Assembly: GCF_000425105.1 (NCBI RefSeq)
Contig: NZ_KE384303.1
Coordinates: 62,001 to 126,000, forward strand
Direction: 5' to 3'
Length of the DNA stretch: 64,000 nucleotides
Source of the DNA: Agrococcus lahaulensis DSM 17612
GTDB taxonomy: Bacteria > Actinomycetota > Actinomycetes > Actinomycetales > Microbacteriaceae
The position numbers and the translations under genes were made by a program. The first letter of the stretch is position 1; each line of letters starts with the position of its first letter. Positions 1 to 7,433 of the stretch are shown here, piece by piece. The notes under the pieces were generated by a model. The model searched no databases. It saw only the letters and a program-made list of their open reading frames with translations, and was not told the DNA's origin.

Positions 1-103
1 TGTCGAAGCCGATCGGCTGCCGCGTGCGCTTCGACTCGGTCTGCGCCCTGCGGGCGCGGACCGGCTCAGCGACCGGAAAGGTCGGTGCGGCGGCGCCGCG
101 GGC

Positions 104-109
104 TAGCCT
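104..109 (+). promoter_or_regulatory. -10 box of rsmI (leaderless)
   Basis: TAGCCT starts 12 nt before the GTG of rsmI. Transcription should therefore begin at or within a base or two of the start codon. No clear -35 hexamer is visible. The first 100 bases of the window hold no gene I can support. Confidence 0.5.
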
Positions 110-115
110 GGCCGG

Positions 116-934
116 GTGATCATCCTCGGGGCGACGCCCATCGGCAACCTCGGCGATGCGAGCGGGCGGCTCCGCGAGGCGCTCGCCTCGGCGCCGGTCA
201 TCGCCGCGGAGGACACCCGCACGGCCCGCCAGCTGCTCCGCGCGCTCGGCATCGAGGCGCAGCCGCAGCTCGTCGCCCTGCACGAGCACAACGAGGAGGC
301 GGCCTCGCCCGCGCTCGTCGACCGGGCTCGCGAGAGCGACGTGCTCGTGCTCACCGACGCCGGCATGCCCACCGTGAGCGACCCCGGCTTCCGGCTCGTG
401 CAGGCGGCCGTCGCCGCGGGCGTCGAGGTGACGTGCCTGCCGGGCCCTTCCGCCGTGCTCACGGCGCTCGCGCTCTCGGGCCTGCCGACCGACCGCTTCG
501 CGTTCGACGGCTTCCTGCCGCGCAAGGCGGGGGAGCGCGACCGCATGCTCGCCGCGATCGCCCGCGAGGAGCGCACCGTCGTGCTCTTCGAGGCGCCGCA
601 CCGGCTCGCCGAGTCGATCGAGGCGATCGACCGCGAGATGCCCGGCCGACGCATCGCCGTCGCGCGCGAGCTCACGAAGCGCTTCGAGGAGGTGCGCCGC
701 GGCACGGCCGCCGAGCTGCTCGACTGGGCGCGCGCGGGCGTCAAGGGCGAGATCGTCATCGTCGTCGAGGGCGCAGCGCCCGTGCTCGCCGACCTCGACG
801 CCGCCGTCGAGCAGGTGCTGCGGCTCAAGGAGGGCGGGATGCGCCTCAAGGACGCCGCGGCCGAGGTCGCGGAGGCGACCGGGCACCCGCGGAACGCGCT
901 CTACCAGGCCGCGCTGACGAATCCGCCCGCCTGA
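116..934 (+). CDS. rsmI: 16S rRNA (cytidine(1402)-2'-O)-methyltransferase RsmI
   Basis: This SAM-dependent enzyme methylates the ribose 2'-OH of C1402 in the 16S rRNA decoding centre and works alongside RsmH. The protein opens with ILGATPIGNLGD, the family signature, followed by EDTRT at residues 32-36 and DAGMPTVSDPG from about residue 81. At 272 aa it has the normal family length. The GTG start is supported by a TAGCCT box 12 nt upstream, and there is no Shine-Dalgarno sequence, so translation is probably leaderless. metG follows 50 nt downstream in the same direction with its own -10 box. Confidence 0.95.
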   Translation: MIILGATPIGNLGDASGRLREALASAPVIAAEDTRTARQLLRALGIEAQPQLVALHEHNEEAASPALVDRARESDVLVLTDAGMPTVSDPGFRLVQAAVAAGVEVTCLPGPSAVLTALALSGLPTDRFAFDGFLPRKAGERDRMLAAIAREERTVVLFEAPHRLAESIEAIDREMPGRRIAVARELTKRFEEVRRGTAAELLDWARAGVKGEIVIVVEGAAPVLADLDAAVEQVLRLKEGGMRLKDAAAEVAEATGHPRNALYQAALTNPPA

Positions 935-971
935 GCCCCGGCGACCGGCGGCCGGAGGAGCCGGCGGCTCC

Positions 972-977
972 TAGACT
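972..977 (+). promoter_or_regulatory. -10 box of metG (leaderless)
   Basis: TAGACT begins 13 nt before the ATG of metG. This predicts a transcript starting at or next to the start codon. Confidence 0.5.
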
Positions 978-984
978 TGAGCCC

Positions 985-2535
985 ATGTCTGAGCGCTTCA
1001 CGGTGACGACGCCGATCTACTACGTCAACGACGTGCCCCACATCGGCCACGCCTACAACGAGGTCGCCACCGACGTCCTCGCCCGCTGGCACCGCATGCG
1101 CGGCGACGACACGTGGATGCTCACGGGCACCGACGAGCACGGGCAGAAGATCATGCGCACCGCGGCCGCGAACGGCGTGAGCCCGCAGGAGTGGACGGAC
1201 CGGCTCGTCGAGACCGCCTGGAAGCCGCAGCTCGAGCTGCTCAACATCGCGAACGACGACTTCATCCGCACGACCGAGGAGCGCCACAAGGCGGGCGTGC
1301 GCATCTTCCTCGAGCGCCTCAAGGACGCCGGCTACATCTACCACGGCGAGTTCGAGGGGCAGTACTGCGTCGGGTGCGAGGAGTACAAGACCGCGAACGA
1401 CCTGGTGCCGGGCACGGGCGAGTTCGAGGGCCAGCTCGTGTGCGCCATCCACTCCCGCCCGATCGAGGTCGTGCGCGAGGCGAACTACTTCTTCAAGCTG
1501 AGCGAGTTCGGCGACCGGCTGCTCGCGCTCTACGACGAGCGCCCCGACTACGTGCAGCCCGAGCACGTGCGCAACGAGGTGCGGCAGTTCGTCAAGCAGG
1601 GCCTCACGGATCTCTCGATCAGCCGCAACACCTTCGACTGGGGCATCAAGGTGCCGTGGGACGAGAGCCACGTCGTCTACGTGTGGTTCGAGGCGCTGCT
1701 CAACTACATCACCGCGAACGGCTACGGCGTCGACGACGAGCTCTTCGCGCGCCGCTGGCCGGCCGTGCACATCGTCGGCAAGGACATCGCGCGGTTCCAC
1801 GCCGTCATCTGGCCCGCGATGCAGATGGCCGCGGGCCTGCCGATCTCGGAGCACGTCTTCGGCCACGGCTGGCTGCTGGTCGGCGGCGAGAAGATGTCGA
1901 AGTCGAAGGCGACCGGCATCGAGCCGCGGCAGATCACCGACGTCTTCGGCGTCGACGCCTTCCGCTACTACTTCTCGTCGGCGATCGCGTTCGGCTCCGA
2001 CGGGTCCTTCTCGTGGGAGGACCTCGACGCCCGCTACCACTCCGAGCTCGCCAACGGCCTCGGCAACCTCGCCTCGCGCGTCATCGCGATGGTGCACAAG
2101 TACTGCGACGGCGTCGTGCCCGACGTCGCGCCGGACGACGAGATCCGAGACCTCGTGACGGATGCGGTGGGTCGCGCCGACAGCGCGATCGACCGCTTCG
2201 CGATCGACCAGGCGGTCGACGCGGCGATGTCGATCGTCGAGCGGCTCAACGGCTACATCACCGAGCAGGCGCCCTGGGTGCTCGCGAAGGACGAGGCGCA
2301 GCGCGACCGGCTCGCGCAGGTGCTCGCCTCGAACGTGCACGGCATCGGCGCGGCCGCGATCCTGCTCGCCCCGATCATGCCCGCGAGCGCGCAGGCGCTG
2401 TGGGCGGCGGTCGGCGGCGAGGGCGAGGTGCTCGAGCAGCCCATCCGGCAGGCGCACGAGTGGCGCGGCACGGGCCGCGTGACGACGGTGCCGCCGCTGT
2501 TCCCGCGGATCGAGCAGGCGGCGCCCGCGGCGTAG
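985..2535 (+). CDS. metG: Methionyl-tRNA synthetase
   Basis: Charges tRNA-Met and is essential in the cytoplasm. It is a class I synthetase: HIGH is exact at residues 19-22 and KMSKS is exact at residues 303-307. A zinc-knuckle insert with a CVGC pair and a later C-x2-H pair lies between about residues 128 and 165. The protein is 516 aa and ends after the anticodon-binding helical domain. The C-terminal EMAP-II-like dimerisation domain of the E. coli enzyme is absent, as is usual in actinobacteria. The ATG at 985 was chosen because the Met-Ser-Glu-Arg start leads straight into the catalytic fold and sits behind a TAGACT box. Longer upstream extensions would run through rsmI in another frame. 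Confidence 0.96.
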   Translation: MSERFTVTTPIYYVNDVPHIGHAYNEVATDVLARWHRMRGDDTWMLTGTDEHGQKIMRTAAANGVSPQEWTDRLVETAWKPQLELLNIANDDFIRTTEERHKAGVRIFLERLKDAGYIYHGEFEGQYCVGCEEYKTANDLVPGTGEFEGQLVCAIHSRPIEVVREANYFFKLSEFGDRLLALYDERPDYVQPEHVRNEVRQFVKQGLTDLSISRNTFDWGIKVPWDESHVVYVWFEALLNYITANGYGVDDELFARRWPAVHIVGKDIARFHAVIWPAMQMAAGLPISEHVFGHGWLLVGGEKMSKSKATGIEPRQITDVFGVDAFRYYFSSAIAFGSDGSFSWEDLDARYHSELANGLGNLASRVIAMVHKYCDGVVPDVAPDDEIRDLVTDAVGRADSAIDRFAIDQAVDAAMSIVERLNGYITEQAPWVLAKDEAQRDRLAQVLASNVHGIGAAAILLAPIMPASAQALWAAVGGEGEVLEQPIRQAHEWRGTGRVTTVPPLFPRIEQAAPAA

Positions 2536-2554
2536 GCAGCCCCCGCCGCCCCCC

Positions 2555-2682
2555 GCTGGTCGAGGAGCCGCCGGAGGCGGCGCATCGAGACCATGTCCCA
2601 CCCGTCTCGATACGGCGGCTGCGCCGCCTACTCGACGAGCGGGTGGGACGGCGGCTGCGCCGCCTACTCGACGAGCGGGTGG
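2555..2682. repeat. Inverted pair of REP-like elements plus 36-bp tandem duplication
   Basis: The first element (2555-2592) contains GGTCGAGGAGCC and ATCGAGACC around a GCCGCC/GGCGGC hairpin. A related element in inverted orientation (2604-2647) starts GTCTCGATAC and contains GGCGGC-TGC-GCCGCC. Part of it is duplicated in tandem with a 36-bp period (2612-2647 and 2648-2682, essentially identical). It lies between metG and the next gene and may end metG transcription. It is non-coding in appearance and resembles dispersed palindromic repeats of Microbacteriaceae. Confidence 0.7.
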
Positions 2683-2705
2683 AGCGGGACGAGCGCGCAG
2701 GGGCG

Positions 2706-2711
2706 TAGGGT
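2706..2711 (+). promoter_or_regulatory. -10 box of the gene at 2718 (leaderless)
   Basis: TAGGGT lies 12 nt before the ATG at 2718, directly after the tandem repeat. The promoter therefore abuts the repeat element. Confidence 0.45.
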
Positions 2712-2717
2712 CTGGCC

Positions 2718-3185
2718 ATGGCGGAGACGACCCACGAGCGCGTCGGCGAGCAGTCGATCGCGCACCGGCGGGAGTTCGACGCGAGCCCTGAGCAGGTGCA
2801 GCGGGCGCACACGACCGCGGAGCTCTTCGCGCAATGGATGGGCCCGCGCGGATCCCGCCTGCGCATCGACCGCTTCGAGCCCCACACCGGCGGCCGCTTC
2901 GACTACAGGGTGGAGGCCGGCGGCGATTGGCGATTCTGGGGCTCGTACCACGAGGTCGTCGAGGGCCGGATCGTGCACACGTGGGAGCTCCAGCAGGAGC
3001 CCGGGCACCCGACGCTCGAGGTGCTCGACTTCCGCGAGCTGCCGGGCGGCCGCTGCGCGCTCGAGATCACCTCGACCTTCGCCTCGAGGGCGGCGTGCGA
3101 CGCGATGGTCGAGTCGGGCCTCGACGGCGGGATGGACGAGAGCTTCGAGCGCCTCGACGAGCTGCTCGCGCAGCTCGCCCGCTGA
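2718..3185 (+). CDS. SRPBCC (AHSA1-like) domain protein
   Basis: A 155-aa single-domain protein of the START/Bet v1-like fold, in the branch related to the C-terminal domain of the Hsp90 activator AHA1. Family features are the early HRREFDASPEQV strand, the LFAQWMGPRG helix-turn at about residues 36-45, GGRFDYRV at about 59-66, and a C-terminal amphipathic helix. Such proteins bind hydrophobic ligands, but the ligand cannot be told from sequence. No ArsR regulator is adjacent, unlike the second SRPBCC gene at 57488. The gene is monocistronic and converges on a lipoprotein gene 3 bp away. Confidence 0.8.
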   Translation: MAETTHERVGEQSIAHRREFDASPEQVQRAHTTAELFAQWMGPRGSRLRIDRFEPHTGGRFDYRVEAGGDWRFWGSYHEVVEGRIVHTWELQQEPGHPTLEVLDFRELPGGRCALEITSTFASRAACDAMVESGLDGGMDESFERLDELLAQLAR

Positions 3186-3188
3186 CCG

Positions 3189-3728
3189 CTACGAGGCGGG
3201 GAGCCGCAGCGCGAACTCCTCGTCGAGGCCGACGACGGCGAGGTCGATCCCGTCGTCGGCGTCGACCTCGACCGGCACCTCGAGCCGGTAGGTGCGCACC
3301 GCGGTCGGCGTCGGGCACGCGTCGTCCTGCAGGAACGCGACGACGAGGGACGACTCGCCGCTCGCGACGGGCTCCCCGGCGCTCGGCCAGCAGTCCTGCG
3401 CCGCGGGCACCGAGACGGCGAACAGGCTCGGCTCGTCGATCCAGACGGCGACCGCGCCGAGCCGGAGCACGTCGTCGACCGATGCGCCGCTCTGCTGCGG
3501 CAGTCCCGGCTCACCGGCGTTGAGCGCTCCGGGCGGCGCCCTCCGCACCGCCTCGACCGCCTCGGCGACGACCGCCGACGCGCCCTGCGCGCTCGACGGG
3601 GACGACGCATCCGACCGCTCGGCGTAGCCGACGGGGCTCTCGCTCGCGGCTCCCTGGCCGCTCATCGCGCACCCCGCGGTGGCGAGGCTCGCTGCGATCG
3701 TGACGGGCAGTGCGAGTCGAAGGCGCAT
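3189..3728 (-). CDS. Putative lipoprotein of unknown function
   Basis: A 179-aa exported lipoprotein. It has a short basic start, a hydrophobic stretch, and a lipobox LATAGC with the acylated Cys at about residue 20, followed by a Ser/Ala-rich linker. The mature domain has two isolated Cys residues that could form a disulfide, and it ends in beta-rich sequence. I do not recognise the family. A strong AGGAGG ribosome-binding site (CCTCCT at 3738-3743 on the + strand) fixes the ATG at 3728. It converges on the SRPBCC gene upstream in the window. Confidence 0.75.
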   Translation of the reverse strand: MRLRLALPVTIAASLATAGCAMSGQGAASESPVGYAERSDASSPSSAQGASAVVAEAVEAVRRAPPGALNAGEPGLPQQSGASVDDVLRLGAVAVWIDEPSLFAVSVPAAQDCWPSAGEPVASGESSLVVAFLQDDACPTPTAVRTYRLEVPVEVDADDGIDLAVVGLDEEFALRLPAS

Positions 3729-3830
3729 GCCGCGGGACCTCCTGGGATGTCGTCGGGCATGTCCACGGTGGCAACCGCGCCCCTACAGGGCCTGGACGCC
3801 ACCCAAGCATTCGCTCTGCTCCCGCCCTCG

Positions 3831-3836
3831 TAGGCT
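3831..3836 (+). promoter_or_regulatory. -10 box of tatD-family gene (leaderless)
   Basis: TAGGCT begins 12 nt before the ATG at 3843. No ribosome-binding site is present. Confidence 0.5.
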
Positions 3837-3842
3837 GGGAGC

Positions 3843-4781
3843 ATGCCTGCCGATCACGACGGAACCGTCCCGCTCGACGTGCCGGAGACGCCCGGCGAGA
3901 CGGTGCTGCCCGGCGGGGAGTACATCCGCGCGCGGCACGACGACGGCAAGCGCGACATGACGCGGCCCGACGTGCCCGAGCCGCTCGGCGTGCCGATCTA
4001 CGACAACCACACCCACCTCGAGATCAAGGACGGCGACGACTTCCCCTACTGGAAGGCGCTGGATGCGGCGGGCCGGGCCGGGGTCGCGGGCGTCATCCAG
4101 GTGGGTGGCGACGTCGAGTCGTCGGAGTGGTCGGCGGCGCTCGCGCGGCAGGACCCGCGCGTGCTCGCGGCGGTCGCGATCCACCCGAACGAGGCGCCCG
4201 GCTACGCAGAGGCCGGCACGCTCGACGAGGCGCTCGCCGTGATCGACCGGCTCGCGGCCGAGCCGCGCGTGCGAGCGGTCGGCGAGACGGGCCTCGACTT
4301 CTTCCGCACCGGGGAGGACGGTCGCCGCGCGCAGCACGAGTCGTTCGAGGCGCACATCGAGATCGCGAAGCGGCACGGCATCGCGCTGCAGATCCACGAC
4401 CGCGACGCGCACGACGCGGTCGTCGAGACGCTCCTGCGGGTCGGGGCGCCCGAGACGACCGTCTTCCACTGCTTCTCGGGCGACGCCGACCTCGCGCGCA
4501 CCGCCGCCGAGCACGGCTGGTACCTCTCGTTCGCCGGCACCGTGACCTTCTCGAACGCGAAGAACCTGCACGCGGCGCTCGAGGTCGCCGACCGGAGCCG
4601 CATCCTCGTCGAGACGGATGCGCCGTTCCTCACTCCCGCGCCGTTCCGCGGGCGGCCCAACAGCCCCTACCTGACGCCGCTCACCGTGCGGTCGATGGCC
4701 GAGCGGCTCGGCGTCGACGCCGACGAGCTCGCGGCCGAGACGGCCGAGAACACGCTGCGCGCCTACGGCAGCTGGGCTTAG
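3843..4781 (+). CDS. TatD-family metal-dependent hydrolase (DNase-like)
   Basis: A 312-aa TIM-barrel metallohydrolase of the TatD family, whose members act as 3'-5' exonucleases or DNases. Metal ligands are visible: HTH with H56 and H58, the Glu of GETGLDFFR, the His of QIHDRD, the HCFSGD block, and the final Asp of ETDAPFL. About 50 residues precede the barrel, longer than in E. coli TatD and typical of actinobacterial members. The position upstream of rsmA and ispE is conserved in many actinobacteria. The stop codon lies in a short tandem duplication (4775-4801). Confidence 0.92.
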   Translation: MPADHDGTVPLDVPETPGETVLPGGEYIRARHDDGKRDMTRPDVPEPLGVPIYDNHTHLEIKDGDDFPYWKALDAAGRAGVAGVIQVGGDVESSEWSAALARQDPRVLAAVAIHPNEAPGYAEAGTLDEALAVIDRLAAEPRVRAVGETGLDFFRTGEDGRRAQHESFEAHIEIAKRHGIALQIHDRDAHDAVVETLLRVGAPETTVFHCFSGDADLARTAAEHGWYLSFAGTVTFSNAKNLHAALEVADRSRILVETDAPFLTPAPFRGRPNSPYLTPLTVRSMAERLGVDADELAAETAENTLRAYGSWA

Positions 4782-4801
4782 GACAGCGGGGCCTAGGACA
4801 G
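4775..4801 (+). repeat. 15-bp microduplication over the tatD stop codon
   Basis: GGCTTAGGACAG (4775-4786) is repeated as GGCCTAGGACAG (4790-4801) with a period of 15 bp and one mismatch. The first copy contains the stop codon of the tatD-family gene, and the second copy keeps a TAG. Confidence 0.6.
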
Positions 4802-4818
4802 GTGCGACCGAGCGGCCG

Positions 4819-5790
4819 TCACGGCAGCTCGAGCACATCCTCCGGCGCGAGCGCGATGACGGCTTCCCGGCCGTCGTGCGACGCCCCGGTGACCGTCACC
4901 TCGACGCCGAGCGCGGCGGGGACCTGCTCGGGCAGCGGGAACTCCCAGCCGTAGAGACCGCCGTCGGCGGGGCAGTCCATGTCGCCCTCGGGCTGCGCGA
5001 AGGCGACCTCGATCGAGCCGGGGCCCGTCACGGTCGCGCCGATCGGCGTCGCGTTGCAGTCGGGCGCGACCATCGAGCCGACCGTCATGACGGCGAGGGA
5101 TGCGCCCGGCTCGAGCCACTGGACGGCGACCTGCGGGAGCGTGCCGGGCGGGATGACCGTGTCGAGCGGCGGCAGCTGCTCGGCCGGGATGGGCGTCGGC
5201 GCGGTCGCGCCCGGGGCGTCGTCGATGAGCGACGGCTGCGGGTCGGCCGGCGCGGTGAGCACGTCGTCGGGGGAGACGCGCACCTCCCGCGTCTCGCCCT
5301 CGCCCTGCAGATCGGTCAGCTGCACGTCGAGCGGCGCCGTGGCGTCGACGGGCTCGGGGAGGCCGAGCGTCCAGCCGTGGAGGGCGAAGTCGGCCGTGCA
5401 CATCATCGCCGGGTCGGGCGGGTCGAACGCGATCGTGACGGCTTCGCCGTCGAGCTCTGCCGGGTTCGGCTGCGGGATGCAGCCGCCCCCGCCGCCCGAG
5501 CCGCCGATGACGACCGCGAGCGACTCGCCGGGCTCCGACCACAGCACCGCGACGCCGTCGGCGGAGACGCGCTCGAAGAGCGCATCGTTCGCGAGCAGCT
5601 CCGGCTCGATCGCGACCGGAGCGGCGCCGGCGTCGACGGAGCCGCCGGTCGGCGCGCTCGGGGCGGCCGACTGCCCCGGCGTGCCGCCGCTGCATGCGGC
5701 GAGCAGCGCCGCCGCCCCGGTGAGCGCGACGGCCGCGAGCGTGCGCGCTCGCGCGCTCCGACGCATCCGGAACTCTGCCTTGCTTGCCAT
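4819..5790 (-). CDS. Lipoprotein with two related internal domains
   Basis: A 323-aa predicted lipoprotein with an Arg-rich N-terminus, a hydrophobic core, and lipobox LLAAC with Cys at residue 33, followed by a low-complexity linker. Two similar halves can be aligned by eye: VAVLWSEPGESLAVVIGGS and VAVQWLEPGASLAVMTVGS each begin a block. Both blocks then carry a Cys, a G-x-x-V-T/G stretch, a second Cys, 'HGWTLGLPEPV' or 'YGWEFPLPEQV', and a closing 'PDDVLTAP' or 'PEDVLELP'. Each half probably has one disulfide. The function is unknown. A GGGAG ribosome-binding site precedes the ATG at 5790; a second in-frame ATG lies eight codons later. Confidence 0.75.
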   Translation of the reverse strand: MASKAEFRMRRSARARTLAAVALTGAAALLAACSGGTPGQSAAPSAPTGGSVDAGAAPVAIEPELLANDALFERVSADGVAVLWSEPGESLAVVIGGSGGGGGCIPQPNPAELDGEAVTIAFDPPDPAMMCTADFALHGWTLGLPEPVDATAPLDVQLTDLQGEGETREVRVSPDDVLTAPADPQPSLIDDAPGATAPTPIPAEQLPPLDTVIPPGTLPQVAVQWLEPGASLAVMTVGSMVAPDCNATPIGATVTGPGSIEVAFAQPEGDMDCPADGGLYGWEFPLPEQVPAALGVEVTVTGASHDGREAVIALAPEDVLELP

Positions 5791-5886
5791 GGCGGTCTCC
5801 CTCGGCCGCGACGCGCGTCGTGTCGCGCGTCTCTGCTTCGCATCCTGCCGCATGCGGCTCGGCGATGGCACTCGCGCTCCTCGGCA

Positions 5887-5892
5887 TAGGCT
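5887..5892 (+). promoter_or_regulatory. -10 box of rsmA (leaderless)
   Basis: TAGGCT begins 12 nt before the GTG of rsmA. Confidence 0.5.
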
Positions 5893-5898
5893 CGACGC

Positions 5899-6786
5899 GT
5901 GAGCACGGAGGAGACGCCTGGGCAGTCGAGCGCAACCGGTCAGGGGAGCGCGGACGCACTGCTCGGGGCTGCGGAGATCCGCTCGCTCGCCGCGCGGCTC
6001 GACCTGACGCCGACGAAGCGGTGGGGGCAGAACTTCGTGGTCGACGCGAACACCGTGCGCCGCATCGTGCGGACGGCGGATGTCGCGGGTCGCGACGTCG
6101 TGGAGGTCGGCCCGGGCCTCGGCTCGCTGACGCTCGGCCTCACCGAGGCGGGCGCGAGGGTCGCGGCGGTGGAGATCGACCCGCGGCTCGCGGAGCTGCT
6201 GCCCGAGACCGTCGGCCGGAAGCAGCCGGATGCGCGGCTCGAGGTCGTGCACCACGACGCGCTCACGATCGAGTCGCTGCCGTTCGCGCCCGAGGCGATC
6301 GTCGCGAACCTGCCCTACAACGTCTCGGTGCCCGTGCTCATCCACCTGCTCGAGCGGTTCCCGACGATCGAGCGTGCGCTCGTGATGGTGCAGGCCGAGG
6401 TCGGCCACCGGCTCGCGGCGAAGCCCGGCTCGAAGACCTACGGCTCGCCGTCGGCGAAGGTCGCGTGGTGGGGGCCGTGGGCGCTCGAGGGCGAGGTCTC
6501 GCGGCAGATCTTCTGGCCGGTGCCGAACGTCGACAGCGTGCTCGTCGGCTTCCGACGGGGGCCCGCGCGCGGCTCGGAGGAGCTGCGGCGCGCGACGTTC
6601 GCCGTGATCGACGGCGCGTTCGGGCAGCGGCGGAAGATGCTGCGGCAAGCGCTCGCGGGCGTCTTCGGCTCGGCGGCCGCCGCGACCGAGGTGCTCGAGC
6701 GCGCGGGCGTCGAGCCGACGCTGCGTGGCGAGGCGCTCGCGCTCGACGACTTCATCCGGATCGCCGAGGCGGGGCCCGCGCGCTGA
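5899..6786 (+). CDS. rsmA: 16S rRNA (adenine(1518)-N6/adenine(1519)-N6)-dimethyltransferase
   Basis: KsgA-family enzyme that dimethylates the adjacent adenines A1518 and A1519 of 16S rRNA during late 30S assembly. The SAM-binding motif VEVGPGLGSLT is at about residues 67-77 and the catalytic NLPYNVS motif at about 137-143. KRWGQNF near residue 35 is the family opening. It is 295 aa, with an Ala/Ser-rich N-terminal extension of about 25 residues. The GTG start is supported by the TAGGCT box 12 nt upstream. A very long hairpin lies downstream (6857-6917). Confidence 0.96.
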   Translation: MSTEETPGQSSATGQGSADALLGAAEIRSLAARLDLTPTKRWGQNFVVDANTVRRIVRTADVAGRDVVEVGPGLGSLTLGLTEAGARVAAVEIDPRLAELLPETVGRKQPDARLEVVHHDALTIESLPFAPEAIVANLPYNVSVPVLIHLLERFPTIERALVMVQAEVGHRLAAKPGSKTYGSPSAKVAWWGPWALEGEVSRQIFWPVPNVDSVLVGFRRGPARGSEELRRATFAVIDGAFGQRRKMLRQALAGVFGSAAAATEVLERAGVEPTLRGEALALDDFIRIAEAGPAR

Positions 6787-6856
6787 ATCGCGGCGCGCAT
6801 CCGCGTCGGCATCAGGTGGTGCGGGGCTCCTCCGTCGTGCTCCGGAGTCTCGGGCG

Positions 6857-6917
6857 GCAGGTATAGGGCGAAGCGCTCGAAAGCGCGCTCCATTCGAGCG
6901 GCTCGCCCTATACCTGC
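6857..6917. repeat. Long near-perfect hairpin between convergent genes
   Basis: A perfect 15-bp inverted repeat (left arm 6857-6871 beginning GCAGGTATAG, right arm 6903-6917 ending CTATACCTGC) encloses a second matching 8-bp arm pair, CGCTCGAA and TTCGAGCG. The two stems are separated by a 2-nt mismatch, leaving an 11-nt loop. The 61-nt structure is far longer than an ordinary terminator, has no T-tract, and contains a relatively AT-rich TATA segment. It sits between rsmA (+) and the MmcQ/YjbR gene (-). Confidence 0.8.
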
Positions 6918-6965
6918 GAGGCGGGTCGGCTGCGGTCGACGCGGCGAGGCGGCGCGCCGTGCGCG

Positions 6966-7358
6966 TCAGCCGCGGGAGTCGAGCTCTGCGACGAGGCGCT
7001 TCGGCGCCGTGACGCGGAACGAGGCGTCGATGAGCTCGGCCACGCGCGTCCAGTCGGCGTCCTCGAGGTCGACTGCGACCCATCCGTACGGCCCGAGGTA
7101 GGCCGGCTCGACCGCGCCGCCCTCGGCGAGCATCGCGAGCCGCTCCTCGGGCTCGAGCAGCACTGACACGCGCGGCGGGTCGAGCCCTGCGGCGTACTCC
7201 TCGCGCGTCGAGCCGCCGAAGTAGGCGAAGACCTTGCGCGTGAAGAACGCGGGCCGGCCGTGCGAGACCTTCTCCTGCGCGCTCGGCAGCGCGAGCGCGA
7301 TCGCCCGGAGCCGCGCGAGGACCGGGTCATCGTCGTCGAACATGCGCGGGTGCGCCAT
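6966..7358 (-). CDS. MmcQ/YjbR family protein
   Basis: A 130-aa protein of the MmcQ/YjbR fold, small CyaY-like proteins often annotated as DNA-binding but of unproven function. Family features are [15 protein letters not shown] near residue 30, the 'PYGWVAVDL' stretch near residue 90, and a final helix '[19 protein letters not shown]'. The ATG at 7358 has a TACCCT box whose first base (7370) is 12 nt upstream, which argues against the much longer in-frame opening that runs back into ispE. It is divergent from ispE. Confidence 0.85.
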   Translation of the reverse strand: MAHPRMFDDDDPVLARLRAIALALPSAQEKVSHGRPAFFTRKVFAYFGGSTREEYAAGLDPPRVSVLLEPEERLAMLAEGGAVEPAYLGPYGWVAVDLEDADWTRVAELIDASFRVTAPKRLVAELDSRG

Positions 7359-7364
7359 GCCGTG

Positions 7365-7370
7365 AGGGTA
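7365..7370 (-). promoter_or_regulatory. -10 box of the MmcQ/YjbR gene (leaderless)
   Basis: On the minus strand TACCCT starts 12 nt upstream of the ATG at 7358. Confidence 0.45.
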
Positions 7371-7420
7371 ACGCTGTCGCGGCTCCCGCGGGCGCGCAGG
7401 AAGCGCCCCCGCGAGCGCAC

Positions 7421-7426
7421 TAGGTT
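7421..7426 (+). promoter_or_regulatory. -10 box of ispE (leaderless)
   Basis: TAGGTT starts 13 nt before the first GTG of ispE (7434). Confidence 0.45.
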
Positions 7427-7433
7427 GGAACGC

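Noticed and set aside
901-2601. A 566-codon open frame on the minus strand across metG (and similar ones such as 19226-21979 and 60449-63667, minus)
   Set aside because: In DNA of this GC content stop codons are rare in several frames. These frames are antisense to clearly conserved proteins, have Arg/Asp/Val-biased composition and no motifs.
2612-2682. CRISPR-like repeat
   Set aside because: There are only two copies directly adjacent with no spacer, inside a palindromic element. No cas genes are present.
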